NCBI GenBank assembly: GCA_019925095.2
Contig: CM034398.1
Span: 10,307,001 to 10,371,000 of the forward strand
Direction: 5' to 3'
DNA from: Dendrolimus kikuchii
Taxonomy: Eukaryota; Arthropoda; Insecta; Lepidoptera; Lasiocampidae
DNA: 64,000 nucleotides
The notes under the pieces are model-generated. The model was not told the DNA's origin and searched no databases. It saw only the letters and a list, made by a program, of their open reading frames with translations. The translations under genes and the position numbers were made by a program. Positions 1 through 13,790 of this stretch are shown piece by piece. How positions within the stretch are numbered: position 1 is the stretch's first letter; every line of letters starts with the position of its first letter.

Positions 1-892
1 TATATAGTGTATTCTATTTTTTTATAGTGGGATTTTTTAAATAGCTTCAATGAATAGGGACGGCATTTTTGAATTTTATAATATTATAGATTGTATTTAT
101 TTAATTCTGTCCTTTTCTTTAATAGAAACAATATCAGTCCGTGGAGTTCTACTGATAAACATGACTTTTTAAAATTTGTTGAACTGATCTCAAGAATTTG
201 TTCTTTATTTTTCTCATAGTCTCTTAAAGTAGTCCAAATGTTATTTCACTGATTTTCGAAACTGACTACATTCTCACATTTTGCATATATATAATAACTA
301 AAACCATCGGTTTATGCATTGTAAGTATACTTGCATTCCTGTGACGTATAAATTAGGCTCAAAGAATGAACAACATTTTGGATTTGACGCATATTTCATT
401 TGGTGTCTAAAATCAGACCCCGTATATTTCAAAGAACTTTGAACGATAAAAACCAGAATGATATACGACAGTTCGTGAACAACTCCGCTAAAAGGGTCCA
501 TACAGCTTTGATTGCTCTTGTATTCACTCTTTTATGCGACGATATTGCCTTAGATTGTACCTAGCGGGAAATTGATTGTTGACCGCCCCCACAGATTCCT
601 TCCGCTATTTATTCATTGAGACACGTATATTTTACAATGTTTTCAGCACGTTTTTGAGTCCATAGACTGTCATTACGCATTTAAATCGATATTTTCTTTT
701 AATGTTTATCCCCTGAAATATAATATTTCAATATTATTTAGGTATTCCGGATTACCGTAATAAGTAATTTCATATACATATATTTCATAAATATAAAAAC
801 GGAACTCATAGTTACCTGCATCCTTACGTTTGTCCTTATGTGTATGTATGATATAGTCAATTACCTCAAAAACTATAGGTATAATTAATGTA
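1..892. other. AT-rich upstream DNA, no gene seen
   Basis: I see no convincing coding region here. The short open frames lack recognisable motifs and are not bounded by good splice sites. The stretch may hold a promoter or a non-coding first exon of the secreted-protein gene that begins at 2271, but nothing specific can be pointed to. Confidence 0.4.
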
Positions 893-1320
893 CAGTCGTG
901 GTGTGAAATGGTTCGTCGCCATAAAGTCGACTTTTCCTTGCACGAGTACAAAGTCAGTAAGTACTACCAACTTATTAATAAATGTTACGTTTATAAAATA
1001 TAGAACGTGAAAAAAGAAAATTGCAATGTTGACAATAACACTTTGAATAACAATAAGAAATGAAGAGGATATAATCCCTACGCTTATCATAAATATTAAA
1101 ACTAATAAAAAAAGGTTTTACGTCTCTAAACAATCTTCTTAGACAAAATATAAAATCAAACAACTTTGATCTAATAATCTTAAACTTTATTGGCATACAG
1201 GTAAACATACTTTTTTGTGCAACAGTCTGTTCTGTGACTTAGTTTGGAAAGGTAACATGTGCTCGCGGAACGTTAAATGAATCAGTTTGAAAACTGGGGA
1301 ACCTTATCATACCACGACTG
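893..1320. mobile_element. Tc1-type MITE with terminal inverted repeats
   Basis: The 428-bp unit starts CAGTCGTGGTGTGA and ends with the inverse of CAGTCGTGGTATGA. The ends pair over roughly 25 bp with a few mismatches and are flanked on both sides by TA, the target duplication expected for the Tc1/mariner superfamily. No transposase is encoded, so this is a non-autonomous MITE. The right end lies about 950 bp upstream of the first coding exon of the secreted-protein gene. Confidence 0.7.
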
Positions 1321-2270
1321 TACTTGACAGAAAGGTATATTTTTCATACATTTATATGCCACCACACTGCTGTAATGATATCCCGAGAAAAATTAAAATT
1401 AGAGATTGTCGGTTTGCGCTAACTGAATGAAATAGGTTAAAGTTAAGTACTTGTGTGGAACATCGCTAGAATATTATTGAAAATTGTAATGGTGTTTCTT
1501 GATGCCCTTTTTGTTCAAGTGTCCTCTCTCCTCTAACTTTAAACAATGGGCTAGTTAATTCAAAAAAACTTCAAAAGGCTAGAGCTTAAAAAACCGAAAC
1601 CTTCCACTGCCCGATTTTTATTCGAGTCATACTTTATAATTGATTAAAAGCGTGTTATAGAACTGATACAAAATATATTGTGAGGTTTGCATTTTCAATA
1701 AACGGTTTCAACAACTTTTGTTACATCGGCAAATATTTACTTGAGCAGTAGCATAGTAGTTCGTAACGAGGTTATACGAAACAGTTTCGGGCAAAATTGC
1801 TCGACGAATTGTAGCTAGGTGTCATAAAGTTTGAGCAAAGCTGTCGGACATACGACGTGTGCAGCGTTGAAATACATGTGTCGACGATACATTTCGTCTT
1901 CTACTCCAACTTTGTTAGGACTTTCTCTTTGTTTATTAGTAAGTCACCGTTGGCATGAAGTCTCATCTGTCAACGTGTAGCACCGCTGTGGTATTTTCAT
2001 TAAGTTCAGCACTTCATTTCGTACGAAGTTCTTATCGATCCAAGTGTTTTTTGTAGAAATGACTTTAAGCGTTAAAAGTGACATAAAATATTGTACAAGG
2101 GTAATTTTTTTTGGTTTATATGTAACAAGAAGTCGTTCTAAGTAGGGTCGATATGTCCGTCTGTCTTATGTACGTCACAGACATTTTGATCTGAAATTCC
2201 TAAGTCTGTATGAAATTTAAGACGTAATGTCAAGATTTGTGATAATTTAGGAAAATATTTTTGCTTTCAG
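1321..2270. other. Non-coding DNA upstream of a 3' splice site
   Basis: There are no supported genes. The stretch ends in a pyrimidine-rich tract and CAG at 2268-2270, a good 3' splice site directly before the first coding exon of the secreted-protein gene. It is therefore probably the end of an intron, with a 5' UTR exon farther upstream, possibly outside the window. Confidence 0.45.
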
Positions 2271-2282
2271 ACCATCCCGACC

Positions 2283-5200
2283 ATGGATTGGAAAACGGCT
2301 TTGTTTACGTTGGCGCTGATACTCACAGCTGATGGTTATTCTAGTAAGTAATTTATACCATAGTTGTACTGTTTTTTTTTATTACAATAGCAAGCACATG
2401 ATGTACTAGTTAGAATGTGGTTACTGTCGCCTAACAAACATTCATCGACGATAAGAAAATAAAAATATTGTTTCCCCATATCTCCCTCGATTGTTCTTAA
2501 GGGCCTAGGTACAGACAGACAGCTGTCTATTATGTATAATACCATATAATAACAGCCCATAAATGTCCCACTGCTGGTCTCGGGCCTCCCATTATAGGGG
2601 AACGGACAGTATACCCGCCACGCTTGTCTAAGCCAGCTTGGAACGTTTGACACTTCGGTTAACTCAATGTGCAGCTTGCATCACAATGTTTTCCTTCACC
2701 GTTGTTAGCACGTGGTAATTGTAACAATATACATATTAGGTCAGAAAACTGCCTAAGTGGTGCATGCGTTCCAGCCAGAATCCGACTCGCACCCTTTGAG
2801 TTTGGGACGCGTGCGCTTACGCTACCACGACTTCTATTATGTAAAAATAACTAATTATAATAAATACGTTGATTATATTAAATACAGAGTTCTGCACTAG
2901 AATAGTATAAAACTATATTGCCAGGGTATAAAAAGGCATAAACGTTGAATACAAACCAGTCTCGAACGGGAAATAAATTACTTGTAGAGCAGATAAATAT
3001 GATTAGACCGCTAGCTAAACTAAAGTCTCATGAGACTAGAGGCATATTAAAGACAAAAGCATTTACACCTTTATAAACAACGATGATTATGCAATTCCTA
3101 TTTAATTTAGTCATGTGTTTAAAGAGACATTGCCGCAGCAAGCAATATGAAGTTATGTATTTAATATCACGTTTGTCTCAAGAAGATATAGAAACCACGT
3201 TGGTTTATGTGTGTTATATTAAATCTCTTGCCAGACTTTGTTTGTTGGTCTCTAATAAACAAACCAAATTTATAGTAAACTATATTATGACGAAAATTCC
3301 AAGTTTTGCGCTACGTGCACGTTTAATAGCTTAGTTTAGAGAATGGTTTTCTTAGTATTAATTGAAACCTTTGAAATTTTACAAAGTAATATATAAGAAT
3401 AATACAAAGAAATGTAAGGAAACCGTCGTCAATATACCTAAGATTCATCTTATAAATGATTTGTGTAGCTTAGCTAGTGTCAAGTATTCCTCAATATTCA
3501 AGTTCTGAAATAATCTTCAAGCAAATAAGCGTTAAGCAAAACCAAGTTCCATGTAATACAACCTCTGGTAAATTCTAAGTTTTTGATTGACATCAAGCAA
3601 TGAAGATGAAAAAAGCACGATTCACGTTGAGAATTTCCGCACAAACACAATTCTTGCCTAGAAACAACGAATATCAACTTTTAACCTTTTTTAAACGAGA
3701 TATTTTTATCAAAAATAAAACATCAGCTTTTGAATGCCCAAAAATGTTCATACCTCAAAGCCGTAATGAAGGAACAAGCAAATAAACAAACAAGAGTATT
3801 CAACGTCACTTTTGCATTTGTATATTAGCATATATAGTGCACTTTATTACGGTTAATTTTCAGTGAACCAAGCACGTAGGTACTTTCTTCGTAGAATACT
3901 ACTCTAAGAGATGGCTAGAATCCATTACCTAATGCGCGTATAACATCCCTCAAAGAAAGTAACAAAACAATGAGTTATGATCCAACGTTTATGATGCTCT
4001 TTTTAACGGTTTTATTGCCTCTAAAACTCTCAGTTGTTCCTTGGGAAGCTCCCTGCCATTTAATCACAAAAAGCAATCTTTTTATGTTTTGGCTTCTATC
4101 GTAAAGCCTCACTTTATTATTCTTTATTATATTGTTTAATTTCATCTATCCATCATTATCTTCTTATTCATTATATTCTTGTATAAATTCGCACTTTTCT
4201 TCGGTGCCCAAGTTTATAGCACCGTCTTTAGCATACTTTATAAGACCATTCGCACATATATCATCCCTCACGATTTTTTTAAATATTAAAAAGAATGTAG
4301 TATGTCTTCTAACGCTTAGAAAAACATCATATTCTTGGTAACAGTAGTTTTTTTAATATTAATGACATTAAATTATATATAATTAAACTGATTTATTTGG
4401 GTCATTTGTGATTTGATTAAATTTAGACCTGACAACCAGCAGTGGAGCAGTCAGCTCTTGACACAGCATAATGTTGAGTTACCATACTCATTGTCGTGAA
4501 TGGAATGTAACATTTTGTAATTATTATTTTTTTGTCGAATACTGATATCTTACTAGCTGACCCGCCGGCAAACTTCGTACTACCTCATAATCAATAAAAA
4601 AAAAACAGCTGTTCCAAGCATGTTTTTTTTCATATTTACTTACCTTTTAAACCAAAATTAGCCAAATCAGTCCAGCTAAATTTTATTTAGCCTACCGCCA
4701 ACTTCTTCTTTTTAATTATTTTAAAACTTTAACCATTCTCGTTGACACTTGACATCTTTGTCTTCCGTGATGACGGCCACTGAAAATTGACTGAAACGTC
4801 GGAATAACCAAAATCAAATAAATTATCGCGCTTAGAACCGTTAAAATGTAGCTTTATTATGTATATAAGTCGCGAAAACTTAAGAAAGTATTAGTTATTC
4901 ATTCGAATTTATTTTATCACCTTCAAAGTATGCTCCTTCAGAAACGGTACAATTACGCCAACGAATAATCCAAGCATTAAAACACTTTTTCCGGAATTAA
5001 GTTTCTTGTTTAATTCACTACAATAACAAAGAGAGATATATATATATATATATAAAATGCGATTGCACAGCGCCATATATTTAGTTAATCAGTCTATTTT
5101 ATGGCCACGACATCATTTATTGGGATAAAAAATATCCTAAGTGTTGATTCAGGATATAAGGCAGCTCTGTGTCGAGTTTCATTCATATACGTTCCGTATT

Positions 5201-8200
5201 TTCCAAAAAAGATGCGATCGCAGCGCCATCCTTTTCGCTATTCTCGTTTATCCCATGGAAACGACGTCATTTATCGACATAAAAAGTATCCAAGTTACGC
5301 CTCGGAATATAAGCTACCTCTATGTCGAGTTTCATTAAAATCTAGTTTTCACGAGATGCTCTAACACACACACAGACAAAAATTCTAGAAGTTGCATTTT
5401 CAGAATCTACTGTTCCGAATTATCCACATATTTCACATTGTTAAACGCATTGTACAAACTCGGACCATTTACAAATTTATTATAGTATAGGTAACAATTT
5501 TTACTATTTGTTTACCCTGTCCGTCATATTTATAATTGTACGTGGGGTTCTCCCGCACCTTATACTTTGACGCTGCATCCTGGAATCAAACAATTTTCCT
5601 GTTTTGTAGTGACGAACTGTAAACGAGTCCCACGATAAAACTGCTGCTATGAGATCAAGTAATAAACTATTTTAATGGTAATAACGATCCTGGCCAAGCT
5701 TACACCGCTAAGCCAACTTTTCTAGCCTAATGTGCATATTATTACATTTAATAAAGTGACCATAATAAAAATATCGTGCAGAAAACTGCACATGTATCAC
5801 CGATATCTAAAACATATTGCTATTTTCCCTAAAAGTGCAGAATGGGCCTCAGCTGGAGACACTTATGGGATGATCTTACATAGGAAGGATATTCACTAAT
5901 AAATGAAGCTGTATTATGATGAGGAAACTGGTTTAAACTAGCTATAAATAGCAACTGTTTGCCGCTCTGAGTGGAGCAGTAATTATATACATACGTGTAG
6001 TAATAAAATTAATATCATATAAACGTGAAGAATAATTGGCCAAGTGTATGTTAGTCCTACCATGGAAGAAGAATAATACCCGTGAATCAAAAAGTTCTTA
6101 GACGTGCGTATACTTAGTCTGGCCATAAATACTGTTACAATTAAAAAGAAAGAAAATATTACATTTTAATTTGGAATCTGTCATTTTTATATAATTGTTC
6201 ATTGTGTTTTCTCATTTTGGCACCAATACATTGTACAACATTTTGCGATATTAAAATGGAGTGGGGCGATAAAGAGAACCGAATCGCTGTGATTGCATTA
6301 CACAAAGTAGGTATGGAGCGAAATGCAATTTTTAAAACTCTCCATACGCTTCGTATTAGTCAAATTTTTGTGTACCGGGCTATTAATAAGTACAATGAGA
6401 CCTCTGTTTGTGACAGAAAAGATCTGGACGTTCACGTAGTGTTCGTACGAAAAAGGTGGTCAAAGCAGTAAAGGAAAGAATTCGAAGAAAACCTGTCCGA
6501 AAGCAAAAGATTTCATCTCGGGAGATGAAGATATCACCTAGAACCATGTCGCGTATTTTAAAAGATGACTTAGGACTTGCAGCCTATAAGAGACGAACTG
6601 GTCATTTCTTTACTCTTAATTTAAAAAATAATAGGGTGGTAAAATCGAAACAACTACTGAAGCGGAACCCAAAGAGAGGTCACCGAAAAATTTTGTTTAC
6701 GGATGAGAAAATTTTTACAATTGACCAACATTTTAACAAACAAAATGACCGTATTTATGCTCAAAGCTCTAAGCAAGCTTCTCAATTAGTCGACAGAGTG
6801 CAACGTGGGCATTATCCGTCTTCAGTGATGGTTTGGTGGGGTGTTAGCTATGAAGAAGAGACTGAGCCATATTTTTGTGAAAAAGGTATCAAAACATCGG
6901 CACAAGTGCATCAAGATACCATTCTTGAGAAGGTAGTTAAGCCCCTTAACAACACCATGTTCAATAACCAAGAATGGTCCTTCCAGCAAGACTCGGCGCC
7001 GAGTCATAAAGCTCGGTCCAGGCAGTCTTGGTTGGAAACGAACGTTTCGGACTTCATCAGAGCTGGAACTTGCCGTCGTCTAGTCCCGATCTTAATCCAC
7101 TGGATTATGATTTATGGTCAGTTTTAGAGAGTACGGCTTGCTCTAAACGCCATGATAATTTGGAGTCCCTAAAACAATCCATACGATTGGCAGTGAAGAA
7201 TTTTCCCATGGAAAGAGTGCGTGCTTCTATTCATAACTGGCCTAAACGTTTAAAGGACTGTATTGCAGCCAATGGAGACCACTTCAAATAAGCTTTTTAT
7301 ATTTTAAATCTATACTTAATATTATAAAGCTGAAGAGTTTGTTTGTTTGTTTAAACGCGCTAATCTCAGGAGCCGCGGGTCCGATTTGAAAAATACTTTC
7401 AGTTTTGAATAGTACATTTATCGAAGAAGGCTATAGGCTATATTATATTTTCAAAAAAAATTAGGGATCCTTACTAAAAGTTCAATAATGTAACCCAAGG
7501 TGTAAAAAATGACCCGAAAAAATCTTTACACGGCGTGTGCTGCGAAAACTATTGATTATAAAACAAAACAATGTACTTTGCAGAACATATAATTGTCTAC
7601 AAAAAATATCGCGTAACCATATGTCTAACTGTTGTAGTTATCTCACAATAAGTGTTTTCTTTTATTTTTCTAAATAATTAAAATGCCGTCGCTTCAAAAA
7701 CTCTTTATTTTGTACCTTGGTATTAATCCTTATCAAAATAAATTACTCCATATTCAAGAAGAATTCAATACCTTTTTAGAACTTTTTGAATTATACAATT
7801 CGAAAGTTTCATTCAAAAGATATCGCGATATATAAAATGTAAGTATTAGTGTTGTAGCCAAATATACTACTATATTGTTTGATTGAACGCGCTAATATAA
7901 AACCACTTCGAATAAGCTTTTTATATTTTAAATCTATACTTAATATTATAAAGCTGAAAAGTTTGTTTGTTTGTTTAAACGCGCTAATCTCAGGACCCGG
8001 GGGTCCGATTTGAAAAATTCTTTCAGTGTTGGATAGCCCATTTATCGAGGAAGGCTATATCATCACGCTAAGACCAATAGGAGCGGAGCACCAATGAAGA
8101 ATGTTTCAAAATCGGAGGGTTTTGAAAGCAAATTCCACGCGGATGACGTCGCGGGCACAGCTAGTGTATATATAAAACCTTTTAGGGAGAAGTTCGATAT

Positions 8201-11200
8201 TCTAATAAAAGAGTAATTATACAATATATTTTTTTTATTGAAGCAGGGGGTAATACGTTTCGTACATTACCGGGTCCGTTGTGGGGGTTAGACCTTAGCG
8301 GCGAGATTAAGCGCCGCCCGCATGTGTGGAGATTTAGTTGGTAATGTCGTTCCCAAAACAATACTCCCCTAATTCTAAACCTGTCTCCCATGTGCTCGCC
8401 CCTGTGGTAAGATGATCATGAGGCTTAGAACGTAGTTACGACCATAATTTTTCGCACTTCAAGGCCTTAGAGTGCCCCGGGAAGCAGGGCAAACTCACTT
8501 CGTCAAGAGAAGTTTAGTTTCACCGCATCCCCAGATGCAGGTGGACTCCTAAAAATTAAATAATATTTATGCCAACTGTCACTTGTTGTTCTCAGTTCGT
8601 TCGCACGTAATAAATTGTCTTGTGCAACGAGTTGCTAAAAACGCAAAATTATAGATAAAATATCTCAGCTTGAAAAATTGTCTACCAAAGAAATTTTTTT
8701 CGGACATTCAGCAGACATTAGCGAATGATGCTGTACCCAATTCTAAGGTTGTTTATTGGGTGGCTGAATTTAAAAGAGGTAGATTAAGCTGTAAAAATGA
8801 CCCGTGTTATGATCGACCTTCAACCTCCGTTACGGAAGAAAATGTCAAAAAAGGTTGAGATTCTGGTTTTGGAAGACAGAAGAATATAAAATATATAGAT
8901 GAGATCCTAAATATATCTTTTGGTAGCGTTCAATCTATTTTCATTCATTCAGTGGGGCTCAAAAAAGTGTCGGCAATGTGAGTGACTCAAATATTAACCG
9001 ACAAAAACAAAAAGCGACGTTTCTAAGCGTAATCTCGAAATTTTCTAGCGTGTCGGATAATTTTTGCCATCGCCTTGTCACCATGGTTCAAACATGGGTC
9101 CACTATGTCGAACATAAAATCCATTACAAATTTTCGAGTTACTCCTACCACTGACAAAGTTATGGCCTCAGTGTCTTGGGATAGTGAAGCAATCCTTTTT
9201 ATTGTATACATGCCAAAAGGCCAGACGCTTACTGGACCCAATTATGCAAATTTAATTCCGAAAGTGCGTAAAGCCATTAAAGAAAAACGTGGAAAATAGT
9301 CATTGGGTATGTTGTTTCGTCACGATAACGCTTCCGCTCTTCATTCGGAAGTTGCGCTCAACGCAAACAGCTGTGCTGGCTTCAATTTCCTTCACCACCC
9401 AACATATTCTCCGGACTTAGCCCCTAGTGATTTTCACATATTCCCAAAATTAAAAGAGGAATTTCTTGGAACTAAATTTCACGATAACACGAACTCAAGA
9501 AAAACAATATTTTTCGCAAGGAATAAGGACGTTAGAAACGCGTCATTGTACATGTATTGCATTGGAGAGAGATTAAGTAGAAAAATAAAATATTTTTGTT
9601 TAGATTTATACATTTTTTAATATTGATTGCAAGAACATTTTGATTTACCCTCGTATTTATTCTTTTTCCATGGTCCTACCCAGAAAAAAATTTCATAGAG
9701 GTGCTCTGAACGCTTTTGTCATTTGCCTACAAAACCCATTTTAGCGAAAATACCCCATATTCAATTTATCTCAAAAACTAGTCTACGAAACATGTATCAA
9801 ACCGTTTTGAAATTTAAAACTTTACTTTTATGTACTGATATCTTGAAAGTTATTGATTATAAAGATGAAAGAGCATAACATTTTTTTTAAATGCCTACGA
9901 AAGCTATAAAAATATCATCACAAAGAAAACTTATAAATCAAAAACACCTGTTTATTATACGTTTCACAGATGTCGACCTATTGGTTCTATAAATGTATAC
10001 AAGTTGAAATGTGGAAATGTAAAAACATATTACAATAATGTTGGGTAATGGCGTAAACCTTATGTAGTGGAAAACAATTCATTGGAAAAAAGTTCCCGCT
10101 TCGGTTGGCTTTTATTACGTGTGATATTGACTCTCGAAGACGACGGGAGCCCGCAATCTAAGTATATAATCTTGTATATGCAAAATGATCCCTATTCCCT
10201 TACAACCGAATTCTTATCCGGTCACGCCTTTTGGGTTATAAAAAGGGCAGGATTCTCGTAGACACAGCGGAATAAAATATTTATTCATACGATATTATGG
10301 ACTTTTTCCATTTTCAAACACGTTTTTGCCGGAGTAAATCCCTTTTATTGTTGAAGAGGAACGGACTTGAAACGATTTTAACATTATTTACGAGAATTAT
10401 ATTAAATCAAGGTAGGATTTCTTCTATTTAAATGTAGTTATACGATTTCTGTATTAATAAATGTTAAAGTTTTGTTCATTTTGAGATATTATTGGTCATA
10501 AAATATAATAAACGTGTTACGTTTATTATATTTTATGACCAAAATCTCAAAATGAACAAAATTGCTTAAATAGCCAAAGTGACCAAATTAACTAAAATGG
10601 CAACTCACAAAAAACTTATCCTACTCTCTGGGATAACCTTTACATTAATCTATCCCATTTTTCGGGATAAAAAGTATCCTATGTTCATCCTCGGCATCGA
10701 AAATATACATATTACTGAGTTTCAGCCAAATCGGTCCAGTAGTTTTTCCGTGAAAACGGAACAAGGAGTTACTTTTGCATTTGTAATATTAATAGACTAG
10801 AATATAATTAATAGGGATATAGAAATTTCCTTTTTGATAATTGTAAGAAATTTTCTGTAACAATTTTTTTATTAAAAATAATCAATATCCTACAACTACA
10901 ATATTGATTAAAAGAAAATTAATACTATTCTTTTTTTCAAACACATTTAGACGCTTTATATATACATAGTCTTGCCATAAATATTGTAACAAAGAAATAT
11001 ATTTTTTTCTATTGCAAATAACATTTATAAATTTTACAGTATGTTAGTTTAATACATAAATATAAAACAATTTAAAATATATAAAGCTTATTCGAAGTGG
11101 TCTCCATTGGCTAAATACAATACAGTCCTTTAAACGTTGACGCCAGTTATGAATAGAAGCACGCACTCTTTCCATGGGAAAATTCTTCACTGCCAATTGT

Positions 11201-12271
11201 ATGGATTGTTTTAGGGACTCCAAATTATCATGACATTTAGAGCAAGCCGTACTCTCTAAAACTGACCATAAATCATAATCCAGCGGATTAAGATCGGGAC
11301 TAGACGACGGCAAGTCTTCAGCTCTGATGAAGTCGGAAACGTTCGTTTTCAACCAAGACTCCGTGGACCGACCGAGGTTTATGACCCGGCGCCGAGTCTT
11401 GCAGGAAGGACCGTTCTTGGTTATTGAACATGGTGTTGTTAAGGGTCTTAACTACCTTCTCAAGAATGGTATCTTGATACACTTGTGCTGATGTTTTGAT
11501 ACCTTTTTCACAAAAATATGGCTCAGTCACTCCTTCATAGCTAACACCCCACCAAACCATCACTGAAGACGGATAACGCCCACGTTGCACTCTGTCGACT
11601 AATTGAGAAGCTTCCTTAGAGCTTTGAGCATAAATACGGTCATTTTGTTTGTTAAAATGTTGCTCAATTGTAAAAATGATCTCATCCGTAAACAAAAATT
11701 TTCGGTGACCTCCCTTTGCGTACCGCTTCAGTAGTTGTTTCGATTTTACCACCCTATTATTTTTTAAATTAAGAGTAAAGAAATGACCAGTTCGTCTTTT
11801 ATAGGCTGCAAGTCCTAAGTCATCTTTTAAAATACGCGACATGGTTCTAGGTGATATCTTCATCTCCCTAGATAAAATCTTTTGCTTTCGGACAGGATTT
11901 CTTCGAATTCTTTCCCTTACTGCTTTGACCACCTTTTTCGTACGAACACTACGTGGACGGCCAGATCTTTTCTGTCACAAACAGAGGTCTCATTGTACCT
12001 ATTAATAGCCCGATACACAAACATTTGACTAATACCAAGCGTATGGAGTTTTAAAAATTGCATTTGGCTCCATACCTACTTTGTGTAATGCAATCACAGC
12101 GATTCGGTTCTCTTTATCGCCCCACTCCATTTTAATATCGCAAAATGTTTTACAACGTATTGGCGCCAAAATGAGAAAACACAATGAACAATCATAAAAA
12201 TGACAGATTCCAAATTCAAATGTAATATTTTGTTTATTTTTAATTGTAACAGTATTTATGGCCAGACTAAG

Positions 12272-12303
<32 letters not shown>

Positions 12304-12305
12304 TA

Positions 12306-12380
<75 letters not shown>

Positions 12381-13748
12381 GCTGGGCATCGTTAATCAAT
12401 TAGTTAACTTTGTTAATCGCTAATCCGTTACGGAAAAAGTTAACTTCGTTAAAAGTTAAAGCGTTACATTTCAGAAAATTTAACGGAAGTTAACGTTAAT
12501 CGTTAATCCGTTAACATGTGATAAAAATTGCATCTTCTTCTAAAAACTGTTGGTTCTGGAAGTTAACAGGTTAGAAATAAAAGAAAAGGGGTATAATTAT
12601 TAGTGTTTAATATAGGCATGTTGACAAACAATGTTTTTTCATTAATTTGGATTAAGGTTTAGAATTTATTTTATTAAGATAGACTGTTGCGTTCTGGATG
12701 AAACACTAATGAGACGAACTACTTTTAAGACGGTTTAATAGTAATATAATGACCAATTGGTATTTAGACGAATTGCTACATAGATCACTTACATCTTAGA
12801 CGAAACGATACTAACCCGTCGATTTATCTGTCAATTTGGTACATACATACATACATGACTTCACGCCAGTTCCCTTGCGGGGTAGGCACGAGCAACAGAG
12901 CGCCATTCAGGCTTATTCTTACACACCTCACTCGCTTCTTTGACATTCATAGCTCTTGTCATGCACGCTCCTCTGTTCTTAAGGCTCCTGACATCATCTC
13001 CTGCTAGTACACGATCCAATTGATCATGGAAGGTGTGTCGTGGCCTTCCACGACTTCTGCATCCATCCACTTTTGCATTGTATATCTGTTTAGTCATTCT
13101 TTCATCATGCATTCTTTCCACATGCCCGAACCACCGGAGCATTCCTTTCCTTACTTTCACCCCGACACTCTTTCAGACCAACTCTCTTTCTTACTTCGGT
13201 ATTACGAACGCGGTCCGCGAGAGTCACTCCGCAGATTTTGCGCAGTGCTCGCATCTCGACCGCGTTTACTCTACTTTCATGCTCTCTCTTCCATACCCAA
13301 CTCTCGCTTCCATACGTGAGCGTAGGTACCAGTATCGCGTTGTGTATGGCAAGCTGGGCCTTCTGGCTGAGGTTCTTAGCGCCTAGAAGTTTACCTAACG
13401 CTCCATTCACACTATTCCCCAAATTCACTCTGCTTTCTATATCAGCGGTGTACCTTCCATCCCTACTAAAAGCACATCCAAGATATACAAACTCATTCAC
13501 TTGCTCCAGCATAACATCATCGACCATTATCCTTGCATTCGTTCTGGTTTCTGCTCTTTCAAACACCATAACCTTCGTTTTCTTCGCATTCAAATGTAAG
13601 CCTCTCGCCTGACAGTCATCTTTCATCATTGTGACTAGTGTTTGCATTTCTGATGGCGATTCGGCTAAAAGCACGGCATCATCCGCATAAAGCAAGGTGC
13701 TTACAACTAGATCACTCATCCGCACCCCAACATCCATCAATCTTATTA

Positions 13749-13790
<42 letters not shown>

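Noticed and set aside
3083..3334. 83-codon open frame in intron 1 of the secreted-protein gene
   Set aside because: No motif, AT-driven composition, no splice signals that would fit it into a transcript.
12029..12403. Ile/Tyr repeat open frames across the TA tract
   Set aside because: Products of a (TA)n microsatellite; no start context or motif.
13020..13612. Plus-strand open frames of up to 124 codons
   Set aside because: Antisense shadows of the RTE reverse transcriptase encoded on the minus strand.
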